A stretch of DNA of 17,845 nt. It comes from an uncultured Alistipes sp. (GTDB lineage: Bacteria > Bacteroidota > Bacteroidia > Bacteroidales > Rikenellaceae). Location of the stretch: assembly GCA_949840605.1 (NCBI GenBank), contig CATKXN010000050.1, positions 1 through 17,845 of the forward strand, in the 5' to 3' direction. The notes below the pieces were generated by a model. It saw nothing but the letters and a program-made list of their open reading frames with translations, was not told the DNA's origin and ran no database searches. Made by a program: the position numbers and the translations under genes. Of this stretch, positions 6,435 to 13,839 are shown piece after piece; position 1 is the first letter of the stretch, and the number at the start of each line of letters is the position of its first letter.

Positions 6435-6482
6435 CGATTCTATTTAAGACCCGCTTCTTAAGCGGGCGGGAGCGCAGAATCG
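6435..6482. repeat. Nested hairpin element (hairpin 2) in the murI/aroK spacer
   Basis: An inner perfect stem CCCGCTT-CTT-AAGCGGG (6450-6466) lies inside outer complementary arms CGATTCT (6435-6441) and AGAATCG (6476-6482). The two-level structure covers 48 nt. It resembles REP-like intergenic palindromes, but I can see only single copies here, so repeat status in the genome is unknown. Confidence 0.55.
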
Positions 6483-6512
6483 GATCATGAGCGTTCCGAG
6501 CATCCGCCGCCC

Positions 6513-7055
6513 CTAAATCCCGCCTTTTAGGCGGGCGGTTCTAAGCCGGTCGAGGATGCATTCCACCACCTCATCGTCGGAGAGCAGGTCGCAGTCTACG
6601 ACCAGCGACGCCTGCGCATAGAAGGGTTCCCGGGCAGCCATGTCGCGCTCCATGAACGCCACCAGCTCCTCGTCGTTCAACCCTTGCAGGCGGGGCCGTT
6701 TGCGGCGTCCGTAAGGGCTCAGGCGGCGGGCGATCTGCTCCGCCGAACGGCGCAGGTAGACCGTGCAGCCTACGTCGTTCATCCTCGCCATGTTGTCACT
6801 CCACGTGGGCAGCCCCCCGCCCGTGGAGACCACCGGAACGGCGCCTTCGCCGACCACCCGGTCCAGCACCTCGCGCTCGACCTCCCGGAACCGCTGCTCG
6901 CCCTCATAGCGGAAGACGTCGGAAACCGACGCCCCCTCGCGCTCCTCGACCAGCGCATCGGTGTCGGCATACGGAACGCCGAGGCGCCGCGCCAGCTTGC
7001 GTCCGAGGGTGCTCTTGCCGCAGCCCATGTAGCCGATCAGGAAGAGGGGTTTCAT
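6513..7055 (-). CDS. aroK: Shikimate kinase
   Basis: The enzyme phosphorylates the 3-hydroxyl of shikimate with ATP in the chorismate pathway. The 180-residue protein begins MKPLFLIGYMGCGKSTLGRK, with the Walker A motif at residues 8-16. It then has YADTDALVEE with the shikimate-binding Asp31/Asp33 region, GEQRFREVE with the substrate-contacting Arg, the STGGGLP glycine motif, and an Arg-rich lid (SPYGRRKRPRL). Length and motifs match the family. The reading frame stays open for 42 codons upstream, but that stretch includes a terminator hairpin and has no conservation, so the start is set at the ATG at 7055-7053. The last residues (RLKGGI) are encoded by a hairpin repeat that overlaps the gene's 3' end. 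A terminator separates it from parC upstream, so it probably has its own promoter. Confidence 0.94.
   Translation of the reverse strand: MKPLFLIGYMGCGKSTLGRKLARRLGVPYADTDALVEEREGASVSDVFRYEGEQRFREVEREVLDRVVGEGAVPVVSTGGGLPTWSDNMARMNDVGCTVYLRRSAEQIARRLSPYGRRKRPRLQGLNDEELVAFMERDMAAREPFYAQASLVVDCDLLSDDEVVECILDRLRTARLKGGI
6519..6535. repeat. Hairpin 3, overlapping the aroK 3' end
   Basis: CCCGCCT-TTT-AGGCGGG is a perfect 7-bp stem with a 3-nt loop. It lies within the final codons of aroK, ending 4 nt before the stop codon on the minus strand. Its 3' flank GCGGGCGG is shared with hairpin 2. Confidence 0.65.
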
Positions 7056-7094
7056 CGCAGGCGATCGATAACGCCCCCTGCCGCACGGCGGCAC

Positions 7095-7119
7095 AAAGCC
7101 CCCGCCGAGGCGGGGGTTT
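7095..7119 (-). terminator. Intrinsic terminator downstream of parC
   Basis: On the minus strand, CCCCCGCC and GGCGGGGG (forward 7109-7116 and 7099-7106) form a very GC-rich stem, followed by CTTTGTG. The T run is short, but the stem is strong and flanking AAA/TTT bases extend the pairing with one bulged G. It lies about 100 nt beyond the parC stop and before aroK. The rest of 7056-7216 contains two further small inverted repeats (7142-7158 and 7174-7186) and no gene. Confidence 0.65.
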
Positions 7120-7141
7120 GGGGGTGGGTCAAACTCATACA

Positions 7142-7186
7142 CGCCGATGAAAGCGGCGAATTCTGCATTCCGGGCCGCCATGCGGC
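7142..7186. repeat. Two small inverted repeats between parC and its terminator
   Basis: CGCCG/CGGCG (7142-7146 and 7154-7158) and GCCGC/GCGGC (7174-7178 and 7182-7186, 3-nt loop) lie in the parC 3' untranslated region. With the terminator at 7095-7119 they would give the message a heavily folded 3' end. Confidence 0.45.
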
Positions 7187-7216
7187 ATATAGGGAGACGG
7201 GGACCATATCCATCGC

Positions 7217-10087
7217 TTAGAAAAGATTCAACTGTTCGGGGTCGATCATCTCGTCGGCATCGCCTCTGGCCCGCTCGATCTCGAACTCCACGCCCCCGAC
7301 GATCGTTCCGGCCGAGGGCTGGCCCGCCGGAAACTTTTCCGGAGCGGGTTTCGCCGCCGGCCTGGCTTTCGGATCGGCAGGAACAACCGTTTTCGACTCT
7401 TCACCAGCGACTTGTGTCGAATTACCGGAAGCGTCCGTCAGCTGATCACCGTCATACACCTCGCCGTCAGCGTGTTCCGGCTCGGGAGGAAGCTCGGGTT
7501 CGATCATCCGCAGCGCCGCGACGTCGTAGGTCGTCAGCCGCTTGCCCTTGGCGCGGTGGCTCTTGACGCCCACGAACTCGTCGACGTCGATGAGGTCCGC
7601 GGGCCGCGAAGCGTGCGCCCCTTTATAGGTGATCTCCAGCTTGGCCCCGGCGCGGTCCGTCACGCAGACGAAATCGGCGTCGGCGTCGAGGAAATCCTGC
7701 GTCTTGTCCGACATCTCGGCCGTGAAACGCTTCATGTAGTAGTACTTCTGGTCGCGGTCGTAGTAGCACAGGCTGTAAACCCGGTCGGACTCGTAACGCG
7801 CCACGCGGACGGTATCGTCGGGGAAGTGCTGCATCAGGTCGTAACCCGTGATGTAGTACTGGTTCTTGGAGGTCCACACGATCAGCTTGTCGTCGCCCTT
7901 GAACTCGCCCAGCGGAATTCCGCGGCCGTCGGCGTTCAGGCGGCGGACATCCTCGTCGAACCAGATGTCCTGCCCTCCGAGGGTCGAGGTGCCGCGCTCC
8001 TTCAGCACGATCTTGTGGATGCCGTAACGCGAGAAGAGGTTGCCCTGGCTCTGCCGCCCCTTGATGGCGAGGGCCGAGAAATCGAGGTCCACGATCACCT
8101 TCTTCAACCGCGGGCGGGGCTTGAAGTAAACCTTTAGCACCTCGGCTTCACCGTTCGGATTCACAGACATATACAGAATCTCGCTCTTGGGCGTACCCTT
8201 GGTGATGTCGTACTCCTTGTCGCGCGTGATGCCCTTGATGGCGCAACGCTTCATCATGATCGCGCCGTTCTTGCCGTCGCGGTAGAGAACGTTGTAGATC
8301 GTGCGGTCGTCGTTTCGTTTGAAGACCCCGATATAGTAGATGTTCTTGTCGAAGAAGGCCTTGTCCGAAACCTTCGTGATGACGTAGCGTCCGTCCTTCG
8401 TGAAGACGATCACGTCGTCGATGTCCGAGCAGTCGCAGACCAGCTCGGCGTCCTTCATCGACTTGCCGATGCCGAAGAAACCTTCGGCGCGGTCGACGTA
8501 GAGTTTGGCGTTGGTCACGGCGACCTTCGTGGCCTCGATCGAATCGAACTCGCGCAGCTCCGTGCGGCGCTCCCGGCCTTTGCCGTACTTGTCGCGGATG
8601 CGCTCGTAGTAGGCGACGGCGTATTCGGTCAGGTGGTCCAGATCGTACTGCGTGGCCTTGATGTCCTCCTCGATCTGCCTGATCTCGTTGTCGGCCTTGT
8701 CCGAATCGTAGCGCGAAATGCGGATGAATTTCAGTTCCGTAAGGCGCTGCACGTCTTCAAGCGTCACTTCACGTCGCAGCCGTTTCTTGAAGGGCTCCAG
8801 ACCTTTATCGACAGCAGCGTATGCCTCCTCGCGGCTCTTGCACCCCTCGATCAGCTGGTAGAGCTTGTTCTCGATGAAGATGCGTTCCAGCGACGCGGCG
8901 TGCCACGCCTCGTTCAGCTCCCCGAGTTTGATCTTCAGCTCGAGGCCCAGCAGCGATTTGGTGTGCTCGGCCGAGCGGCGCAGGATTTCCGAAACACCCA
9001 GGAAGTGGGGCTTCTCGTCCCAGATCACGCACGAGTTCGGGGAGATCGACACCTCGCAGTCGGTGAAGGCGTACAGGGCGTCGATGGTCTTGTCCGACGA
9101 TTCGTCGGGGGCGACCTGAATGACGATCTCGACCTTGTCGGCCGTATTGTCGTCGACCTTGCGGATCTTGATCTTGCCCTTGTCGTTGGCCTTGATGATC
9201 GAATCCTTGATCGACTCGGTGGTCGTGGTATAGGGAATCTCGGTGATGGCCAGCGTGCGCTTGTCGATCTTCGAAATCTTCGCCCGGACCTTCACGGCGC
9301 CGCCCCGCAGTCCGTCGTTGTAACGGCTCACGTCAGCCATGCCGCCCGTCGGGAAATCGGGATACAGCTGGAACTCGCGTCCCTCGAGATGGGCGATGCA
9401 GGCATTGATCAGCTCCACGAAGTTGTGGGGCAGGATTTTCGACGCCAGACCCACGGCGATGCCGTCCGAGCCCTGCGCCAGCAGCAGCGGAAACTTGATC
9501 GGCAGCGTCACGGGCTCCTCCTTGCGGCCGTCGTACGACAGCATCCACTCCGTCGTCTTCTTGTTGAAGACCACGTCGAGGGCGAATTTCGACAGCCGCG
9601 CCTCGATATAACGGCCCGCGGCGGCCTCGTCGCCCGTGAGGATATTGCCCCAGTTGCCCTGGCAGTCGATCAGCAGGTCCTTCTGTCCCAGCTGCACCAG
9701 CGCGTCCTTGATCGAAGCATCGCCGTGCGGGTGGTACTGCATGGTCTGCCCCACGAGGTTGGCGACCTTGTTGTAGCGTCCGTCGTCCACGACCTTCATC
9801 GCATGGAGGATACGCCGCTGGACGGGTTTCAGACCGTCCTCGACGTGCGGCACGGCGCGTTCGAGGATCACGTACGAAGCGTAGTCCAGAAACCAGTTCT
9901 TATACATGCCCGTCAGCTTGCGCACGCCCCCCTCCTCCTGCGTCAGGCGGTCGAACTTCCCCGCCTTGGCCGGAGCTTCGGCGACAGGCGCGTCGTCCGC
10001 CTCGTCGACCGCGGTTTCGGGGGTCGAGGCATCCTCGTTGAAATCCCCGCCGGGGATCAGATCGTCTTTATCTTTCTCTTCTGCCAT
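7217..10087 (-). CDS. parC: Topoisomerase IV subunit A
   Basis: ParC is the DNA-cleaving subunit of the A2B2 enzyme that decatenates daughter chromosomes. The 956-residue protein has a 45-residue acidic N-terminal extension, then KNWFLDYASYVILERAVP and VEDGLKPVQRRILHAM (about 63-97), the QMQYHPHGDAS-type helix-turn-helix at 116-128, and the catalytic tyrosine in AAAGRYIEARLSKFA (Tyr160). The breakage-reunion and coiled-coil regions follow, then a beta-pinwheel C-terminal domain from about 540 to 850, and an acidic low-complexity tail ending DPEQLNLF. I see no GyrA-box (QRRGGKG), which supports topoisomerase IV over gyrase. It starts 6 nt after parE, almost certainly translationally coupled. 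The residue matching E. coli GyrA Ser83 is Ala124, while the Asp87 position is kept as Asp128. The protein is longer than the E. coli ParC, mainly because of its terminal extensions. Confidence 0.95.
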   Translation of the reverse strand: MAEEKDKDDLIPGGDFNEDASTPETAVDEADDAPVAEAPAKAGKFDRLTQEEGGVRKLTGMYKNWFLDYASYVILERAVPHVEDGLKPVQRRILHAMKVVDDGRYNKVANLVGQTMQYHPHGDASIKDALVQLGQKDLLIDCQGNWGNILTGDEAAAGRYIEARLSKFALDVVFNKKTTEWMLSYDGRKEEPVTLPIKFPLLLAQGSDGIAVGLASKILPHNFVELINACIAHLEGREFQLYPDFPTGGMADVSRYNDGLRGGAVKVRAKISKIDKRTLAITEIPYTTTTESIKDSIIKANDKGKIKIRKVDDNTADKVEIVIQVAPDESSDKTIDALYAFTDCEVSISPNSCVIWDEKPHFLGVSEILRRSAEHTKSLLGLELKIKLGELNEAWHAASLERIFIENKLYQLIEGCKSREEAYAAVDKGLEPFKKRLRREVTLEDVQRLTELKFIRISRYDSDKADNEIRQIEEDIKATQYDLDHLTEYAVAYYERIRDKYGKGRERRTELREFDSIEATKVAVTNAKLYVDRAEGFFGIGKSMKDAELVCDCSDIDDVIVFTKDGRYVITKVSDKAFFDKNIYYIGVFKRNDDRTIYNVLYRDGKNGAIMMKRCAIKGITRDKEYDITKGTPKSEILYMSVNPNGEAEVLKVYFKPRPRLKKVIVDLDFSALAIKGRQSQGNLFSRYGIHKIVLKERGTSTLGGQDIWFDEDVRRLNADGRGIPLGEFKGDDKLIVWTSKNQYYITGYDLMQHFPDDTVRVARYESDRVYSLCYYDRDQKYYYMKRFTAEMSDKTQDFLDADADFVCVTDRAGAKLEITYKGAHASRPADLIDVDEFVGVKSHRAKGKRLTTYDVAALRMIEPELPPEPEHADGEVYDGDQLTDASGNSTQVAGEESKTVVPADPKARPAAKPAPEKFPAGQPSAGTIVGGVEFEIERARGDADEMIDPEQLNLF

Positions 10088-10093
10088 AATTCC

Positions 10094-11965
10094 TTAGCTG
10101 ATTTTCAGGTCCTGCTCGACGAGGTCCTCCTCGATACGCAGGTTGTCGATGATGAAGCCCTGACGCTCGTACGTGTTCTTACCCATGTAAAATTCCAGCA
10201 GGTCGTGGATCGGGTCGTCCTTGGTGATGCGCACCTTGTCCAGACGCATCCCTTCGCCGATGAACTCCTTGAACTCGTCGGGCGAAATTTCTCCCAGACC
10301 TTTGAAGCGCGTGATCTCGGCATTGACGCCGCATTTGGCGACGGCCTTCAGCCGCTCCTCCTCGGAGTAGCAGTAGATCGTCTCCTTCTTGTTGCGCACG
10401 CGGAACAGCGGAGTCTGATGCACGAACAGATGCCCCTGGCGGCTCACCTCGGGGAAGAACTGCAGGAAGAAGGTCATCATCAGCAGGCGGATGTGCATGC
10501 CGTCGACATCGGCATCGGTGGCGATCACAACCTTGTTGTAGCGCAGGTTGTCCATGTCCTCTTCGATGTTCAGCGCTGCCTGCAGCAGGTTGAACTCCTC
10601 GTTCTCGTAGACCACTTTTTTGGTCAGCCCGTAGCAGTTGAGCGGTTTTCCGCGCAGCGAGAAGACCGCCTGCGTGCGCACGTCGCGGCTCTTGGTGATC
10701 GATCCCGACGCGGAGTTGCCCTCCGTGATGAAGATCATCGACTGCTCGGCCAGGTCGTTCTTGTCCGTGCGGTGTATCTTGCAGTCGCGCAGCTTCTTGT
10801 TGTTCAGACTCACTTTCTTGGCCGTCTCACGGGCCTTCTTCTGGATGCCCGAGATCGCCTTGCGCTCCTTCTCGTTCTCGACGATCTTCTTTTGCAGGAC
10901 CTGCGCCGTCTCGGGATGCTTGTGCAGGTAGTCGTCGAGGTGCTTCGCCAGGAAATCGCCCACGAACGTGTTGACCGACACCCCCGGGTCGATCTCGCGC
11001 GACCCGAACTTGGTCTTCTGCTGGTTCTCGAACACCGGATTCGAAACCTTGATCGAGATGGCCGCCATGATCGACGTGCGGATGTCCGACGGGTCGTAGT
11101 CCTTGTGGTAGAACTCCTTGACGGTCTTGGCGACCGCCGCACGCAGCGCCACCTGGTGCGTACCGCCGTGGATGGTGTGCTGTCCGTTGACGAACGAGTC
11201 GTAGCTCTCGCCGTAGCCCGTGCCGTGGGTGATGACCACCTCGATGTCCTCGCCCGTGAGGTGGATCGGGGGATAGAGCGGCTCCTCGGTCAGGTTGTCG
11301 TTCACCAGGTCCAGCAGACCGTTCTTCGAAACGTAGCTCCTGCCGTTGAAATTGAGCGTCAGCCCCAGGTTCAGGTAGCTGTAATTGCGGATTTTCTGCT
11401 CGACGTATTCGAGGTTGTAAGCGTATTCGCCGAAAATCTCCTCGTCGACGCGGTAGGAAATGAACGTGCCGTTCTTCTCGCGGACCCCGCTCTCCCACTT
11501 GTCGCTGACCTCCAACCCCTGGGAAAAGGTCACCGTGCGGGCTTCGCCGTCGCGCACCGAACGGGCCGTGAATTCGCTCGAAAGCATGTTCACGGCCTTG
11601 ACGCCCACGCCGTTCATGCCGACGGTCTTCTTGAAGGCATCGCTACCGTACTTGCCGCCCGTGTTCATCTGCCCGACGGCCGCCGAAAGCGATTTGAGGG
11701 GTATGCCGCGGCCGTAGTCGCGCACCGTGACCACCTTGTCGGCGATCGTGATGTCGATCTGCTTGCCCGCACCCATGATGAACTCGTCGATCGAGTTGTC
11801 GACGACCTCCTTGATGAGCACGTAAAGCGCCTCGTCGGGCTGCGAACCGTCGCCCACCGTGCCGACGTACATGCCCGGGCGCAGCCGGATATGCTCCCGC
11901 GGGGAGAGGGTCACGATGGCGTCGTCGCCGTAGTTGTGTGCGTTCGTATTGAGTAAATCTGCCAT
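10094..11965 (-). CDS. parE: Topoisomerase IV subunit B
   Basis: ParE is the ATPase subunit that drives strand passage with ParC. The 623-residue protein has the GHKL ATP-binding fold: EVVDNSIDE with general-base Glu53 and Mg-binding Asn57, DYGRGIP at 83-89, and [10 protein letters not shown] at 117-126. A transducer domain follows. The TOPRIM metal site is formed by [10 protein letters not shown] (Glu415) and [11 protein letters not shown] (Asp484, Asp486, Asp488), and RFKGLGEI is at 553-560. It starts 6 nt downstream of the plsC-like stop and ends 6 nt before parC. The genetic pairing with parC and the ParE-type C-terminus, lacking the long insert of some GyrB proteins, favour topoisomerase IV. 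Asn417 occupies the position of E. coli GyrB Asp426. Confidence 0.95.
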   Translation of the reverse strand: MADLLNTNAHNYGDDAIVTLSPREHIRLRPGMYVGTVGDGSQPDEALYVLIKEVVDNSIDEFIMGAGKQIDITIADKVVTVRDYGRGIPLKSLSAAVGQMNTGGKYGSDAFKKTVGMNGVGVKAVNMLSSEFTARSVRDGEARTVTFSQGLEVSDKWESGVREKNGTFISYRVDEEIFGEYAYNLEYVEQKIRNYSYLNLGLTLNFNGRSYVSKNGLLDLVNDNLTEEPLYPPIHLTGEDIEVVITHGTGYGESYDSFVNGQHTIHGGTHQVALRAAVAKTVKEFYHKDYDPSDIRTSIMAAISIKVSNPVFENQQKTKFGSREIDPGVSVNTFVGDFLAKHLDDYLHKHPETAQVLQKKIVENEKERKAISGIQKKARETAKKVSLNNKKLRDCKIHRTDKNDLAEQSMIFITEGNSASGSITKSRDVRTQAVFSLRGKPLNCYGLTKKVVYENEEFNLLQAALNIEEDMDNLRYNKVVIATDADVDGMHIRLLMMTFFLQFFPEVSRQGHLFVHQTPLFRVRNKKETIYCYSEEERLKAVAKCGVNAEITRFKGLGEISPDEFKEFIGEGMRLDKVRITKDDPIHDLLEFYMGKNTYERQGFIIDNLRIEEDLVEQDLKIS

Positions 11966-11971
11966 AATTCG

Positions 11972-12694
11972 TTATTTTCGCATCTCGGCCAGGGCCTCGC
12001 ACATCCGCTCGCGGACCCGCTGCATCAGCTCGTGGGTCTCCGTCGCGGCGACCTCCGAGGCCGGGACGGGAGGCAGCACGCGGATCGTGATCCGGTTGCC
12101 CCAGTTGAAAGCCAGGTTCTTTTTGATCAGCGTCTTGGTGCCGGTCATCACCACCGGAAGAATCTCCACGCCGGCCTCCTTGGCCAGCGTAAAGGCCCCG
12201 GCCTTGAAACGTCCGATCTCGCCGTCCTTCGAGCGTGTGCCCTCGGGGAATACGGCCACCGAGGCCCCGCGCGAAATCCACATCCGCCCGTCGCGGACCA
12301 GCTGTTCCAGCGCTTCGGCGGCGCGGCCGCGGTTGATGCAGATGTCGCCGTGCAGCACGAGGTACTGTCCGAAGAAAGGCGTCTTGAAGACCTCGCGCTT
12401 CGACACCCAGCGGAAATTCAGCGGGATGTAGTAAAGCGCCGGGATGTCGATCACCGTATTGTGGTTGACGACGATGACATAGCGTTTCTTCCGGTCGACC
12501 AGCTCCCGCCCGATGACCCGCTGCCGCCAGAAGGGCGGGATGAAGAAGAAGATCCGCACGAGGATGCGCGACAGTTCGTGCACCGTGCGGCGGCCCTTGT
12601 CGAAAGGATAGCAAAGGACCAGCGCAAGGGCCGACAGAATCATGAAGAAGGTGCACAGGAACACCAGGAAAAGGTAATATAGGGCGCTCAACAT
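11972..12694 (-). CDS. 1-acyl-sn-glycerol-3-phosphate acyltransferase family protein
   Basis: The 240-residue membrane protein carries the PlsC/LPLAT motifs: NHNTVID (77-83, His78/Asp83 catalytic pair, Thr replacing the common Ser), GDICINRG around 117-124, FPEGTRS (149-155, acyl-acceptor phosphate binding) and ILPVVMTG (178-185). An N-terminal hydrophobic segment (about residues 4-29) anchors it in the inner membrane. Members acylate lysophosphatidate to phosphatidate in phospholipid synthesis, though some act on other lysolipids, so I leave the symbol blank. The frame opens at a TTG at 12709, but the ATG at 12694-12692 starts the hydrophobic segment directly and is preferred. It is the first gene of the plsC-parE-parC unit, with a -7 element at 12732-12739 and the divergent merR upstream. 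Confidence 0.9.
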   Translation of the reverse strand: MLSALYYLFLVFLCTFFMILSALALVLCYPFDKGRRTVHELSRILVRIFFFIPPFWRQRVIGRELVDRKKRYVIVVNHNTVIDIPALYYIPLNFRWVSKREVFKTPFFGQYLVLHGDICINRGRAAEALEQLVRDGRMWISRGASVAVFPEGTRSKDGEIGRFKAGAFTLAKEAGVEILPVVMTGTKTLIKKNLAFNWGNRITIRVLPPVPASEVAATETHELMQRVRERMCEALAEMRK

Positions 12695-12731
12695 AGTGTC
12701 CGGGGACAATTAGACATATTAATTCAATCTG

Positions 12732-12739
12732 CAAATTTA
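12732..12739 (-). promoter_or_regulatory. Candidate -7 element of the plsC-parE-parC operon
   Basis: The minus strand reads TAAATTTG, an exact TAnnTTTG match, 37 bp upstream of the ATG at 12694. A good -33 TTG is not visible at standard spacing. The position implies a short leader of about 30 nt. Confidence 0.55.
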
Positions 12740-12845
12740 GAAAATATTTCCCGGGATTCCTACCCCGCCGCCGGAGGACTTTTCAACAAAATATTCACTA
12801 CACCCTATATAAAAAGTCCGGCCACGAAAAAAATCCGCGGAAAAA

Positions 12846-12879
12846 TTTGACCCGTCCCCGGGGGAAGGGTCTATCTTTG
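12846..12879 (+). promoter_or_regulatory. merR promoter with a MerR-type operator filling the spacer
   Basis: TTTG (12846-12849) and TATCTTTG (12872-12879) form a Bacteroidetes-type promoter with a 22-nt spacer, slightly longer than the usual 19 to 21. A 23-nt imperfect palindrome covers 12849-12871, with outer arms GACCC and GGGTC and inner CCCC and GGGG. Only one base pair breaks the symmetry apart from the centre. MerR-family activators bind such dyads in an overlong spacer and untwist the promoter. Autoregulation of the merR gene that starts at 12905 is the natural reading. Confidence 0.7.
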
Positions 12880-12904
12880 CACCGTAAACACTTGCGCAAG
12901 GTTT

Positions 12905-13735
12905 ATGAAGACAACGAAAATAAAACTGAAAATCGGAGAGTTTTCCAAGCTCAACTGCGTCACGGTCAAGACGCTGCGGCACTACGAGCAGATCGGACTG
13001 CTGGTCCCCAGACACGTGGACCAATGGACCCGGTACCGCTACTACGACGTGGGACAGATGCAACAGATGCGCCGCATCCTCTACCTCAAGAAACTCGGGT
13101 TCAGTCTCGAGGAGATACGCGAAATATTCGAGGAGCATGCGGGAGAGCCGCCGATCGAAATGATCCGTGCGAAAACCGAGGAGTGCAGCTCGGAGATGAA
13201 ACGCCTCCGGGAGCGCATGAACCGGCTGAACGAGCTGGGAAACAAACTCAAAACACGACAGAAAATGGAACATGTAACTATCAGACCGCTGCCGGCGATC
13301 ATCGTCGCCAGCCACCGCCGCGTCATATCCGGCTACGACGAACTGTTCGACTTGTGCCCCAACGTCATAGGTCCCGAAATGGCCCGCCTCGGATGCGAAT
13401 GCCCCGAACCGGGATACTGCTACACGATCGACCACAACCGCGAATACCGCGAAGGCACCATCGACATCGAATACTGCGAGCAGGTGGCCGAAAAACGGCA
13501 GGATTCGGAACTCATTCAATTCAAGGAGGTCCCGGCCGTGCCCGCCGCAGCCTGCGCCAACCACTACGGCAGTTACGACGGTTTGCCCGAAGCGCTCGCC
13601 CAACTCTTCGTCCACATCGAAGAGCAGGGATACAAACTCGCCGGGAGCCCCCGGTTCTGCCAGATCGACGGAATCTGGAACAAAGAGTCGGAAGAGGAGT
13701 GGCTCACCGAAATACAGGTGCCCGTGACCCGCTGA
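12905..13735 (+). CDS. MerR-family regulator with GyrI-like ligand-binding domain
   Basis: The 276-residue protein has an N-terminal winged helix-turn-helix (about residues 8-78: KIGEFSKLNCVTVKTLRHYE then TRYRYYDVGQMQQMRRILYL and LGFSLEEIREIF), typical of MerR. A dimerising coiled coil (about 85-118, KRLRERMNRLNELG) follows. The C-terminal part (about 121-276, starting MEHVTIRPLPAIIVASHRRV) is a GyrI-like domain of the BmrR/TipA class. It contains IDIEYCEQV, an HYGSYDGLPEALAQL motif, and a conserved-type Glu in WLTEIQVPV near the end, the class that binds amphipathic or cationic drugs. Members usually activate efflux or detoxification genes and their own promoter. The ATG at 12905 follows a weak AAGG sequence. 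It is divergent from plsC-parE-parC. No efflux gene is adjacent, so the target is unknown. Confidence 0.9.
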   Translation: MKTTKIKLKIGEFSKLNCVTVKTLRHYEQIGLLVPRHVDQWTRYRYYDVGQMQQMRRILYLKKLGFSLEEIREIFEEHAGEPPIEMIRAKTEECSSEMKRLRERMNRLNELGNKLKTRQKMEHVTIRPLPAIIVASHRRVISGYDELFDLCPNVIGPEMARLGCECPEPGYCYTIDHNREYREGTIDIEYCEQVAEKRQDSELIQFKEVPAVPAAACANHYGSYDGLPEALAQLFVHIEEQGYKLAGSPRFCQIDGIWNKESEEEWLTEIQVPVTR

Positions 13736-13754
13736 CGCCGCACACATTCATTTC

Positions 13755-13786
13755 CCCCGCATCTCGAAAGGATGCGGGGATTTTTA
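13755..13786 (+). terminator. Strong intrinsic terminator of merR
   Basis: CCCCGCATC (13755-13763) and GATGCGGGG (13771-13779) form a perfect 9-bp stem with a 7-nt loop, followed by ATTTTTA. It lies 20 nt after the merR stop and insulates it from the downstream receptor gene. Confidence 0.92.
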
Positions 13787-13839
13787 TGTACCTTCGGTCC
13801 CGATATATATAAGTGTCGAAAATTTTCTGAAAAATTTAG

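Noticed and set aside
6307..6512. tRNA or known small RNA in the murI/aroK spacer
   Set aside because: The hairpins do not make a cloverleaf, and there is no CCA end or T-loop motif. They fit short palindromic repeats better.
7056..7181. Upstream extension of aroK by 42 residues
   Set aside because: It would translate through the parC terminator hairpin and a Pro/Gly-rich stretch, whereas the internal ATG starts exactly at the canonical shikimate kinase N-terminus.
8633..11956. Plus-strand open frame of 1107 codons antisense to parC and parE
   Set aside because: It spans two well-identified genes with conserved catalytic motifs on the other strand. Its composition (Val, Asp, Leu, Arg, His rich with no domain pattern) is what GC-biased codon use produces on the antisense strand.
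12695..12709. TTG start five codons upstream for the plsC-like gene
   Set aside because: The ATG at 12694 begins the membrane segment and is a more usual start codon; nothing in the five extra residues is conserved-looking.
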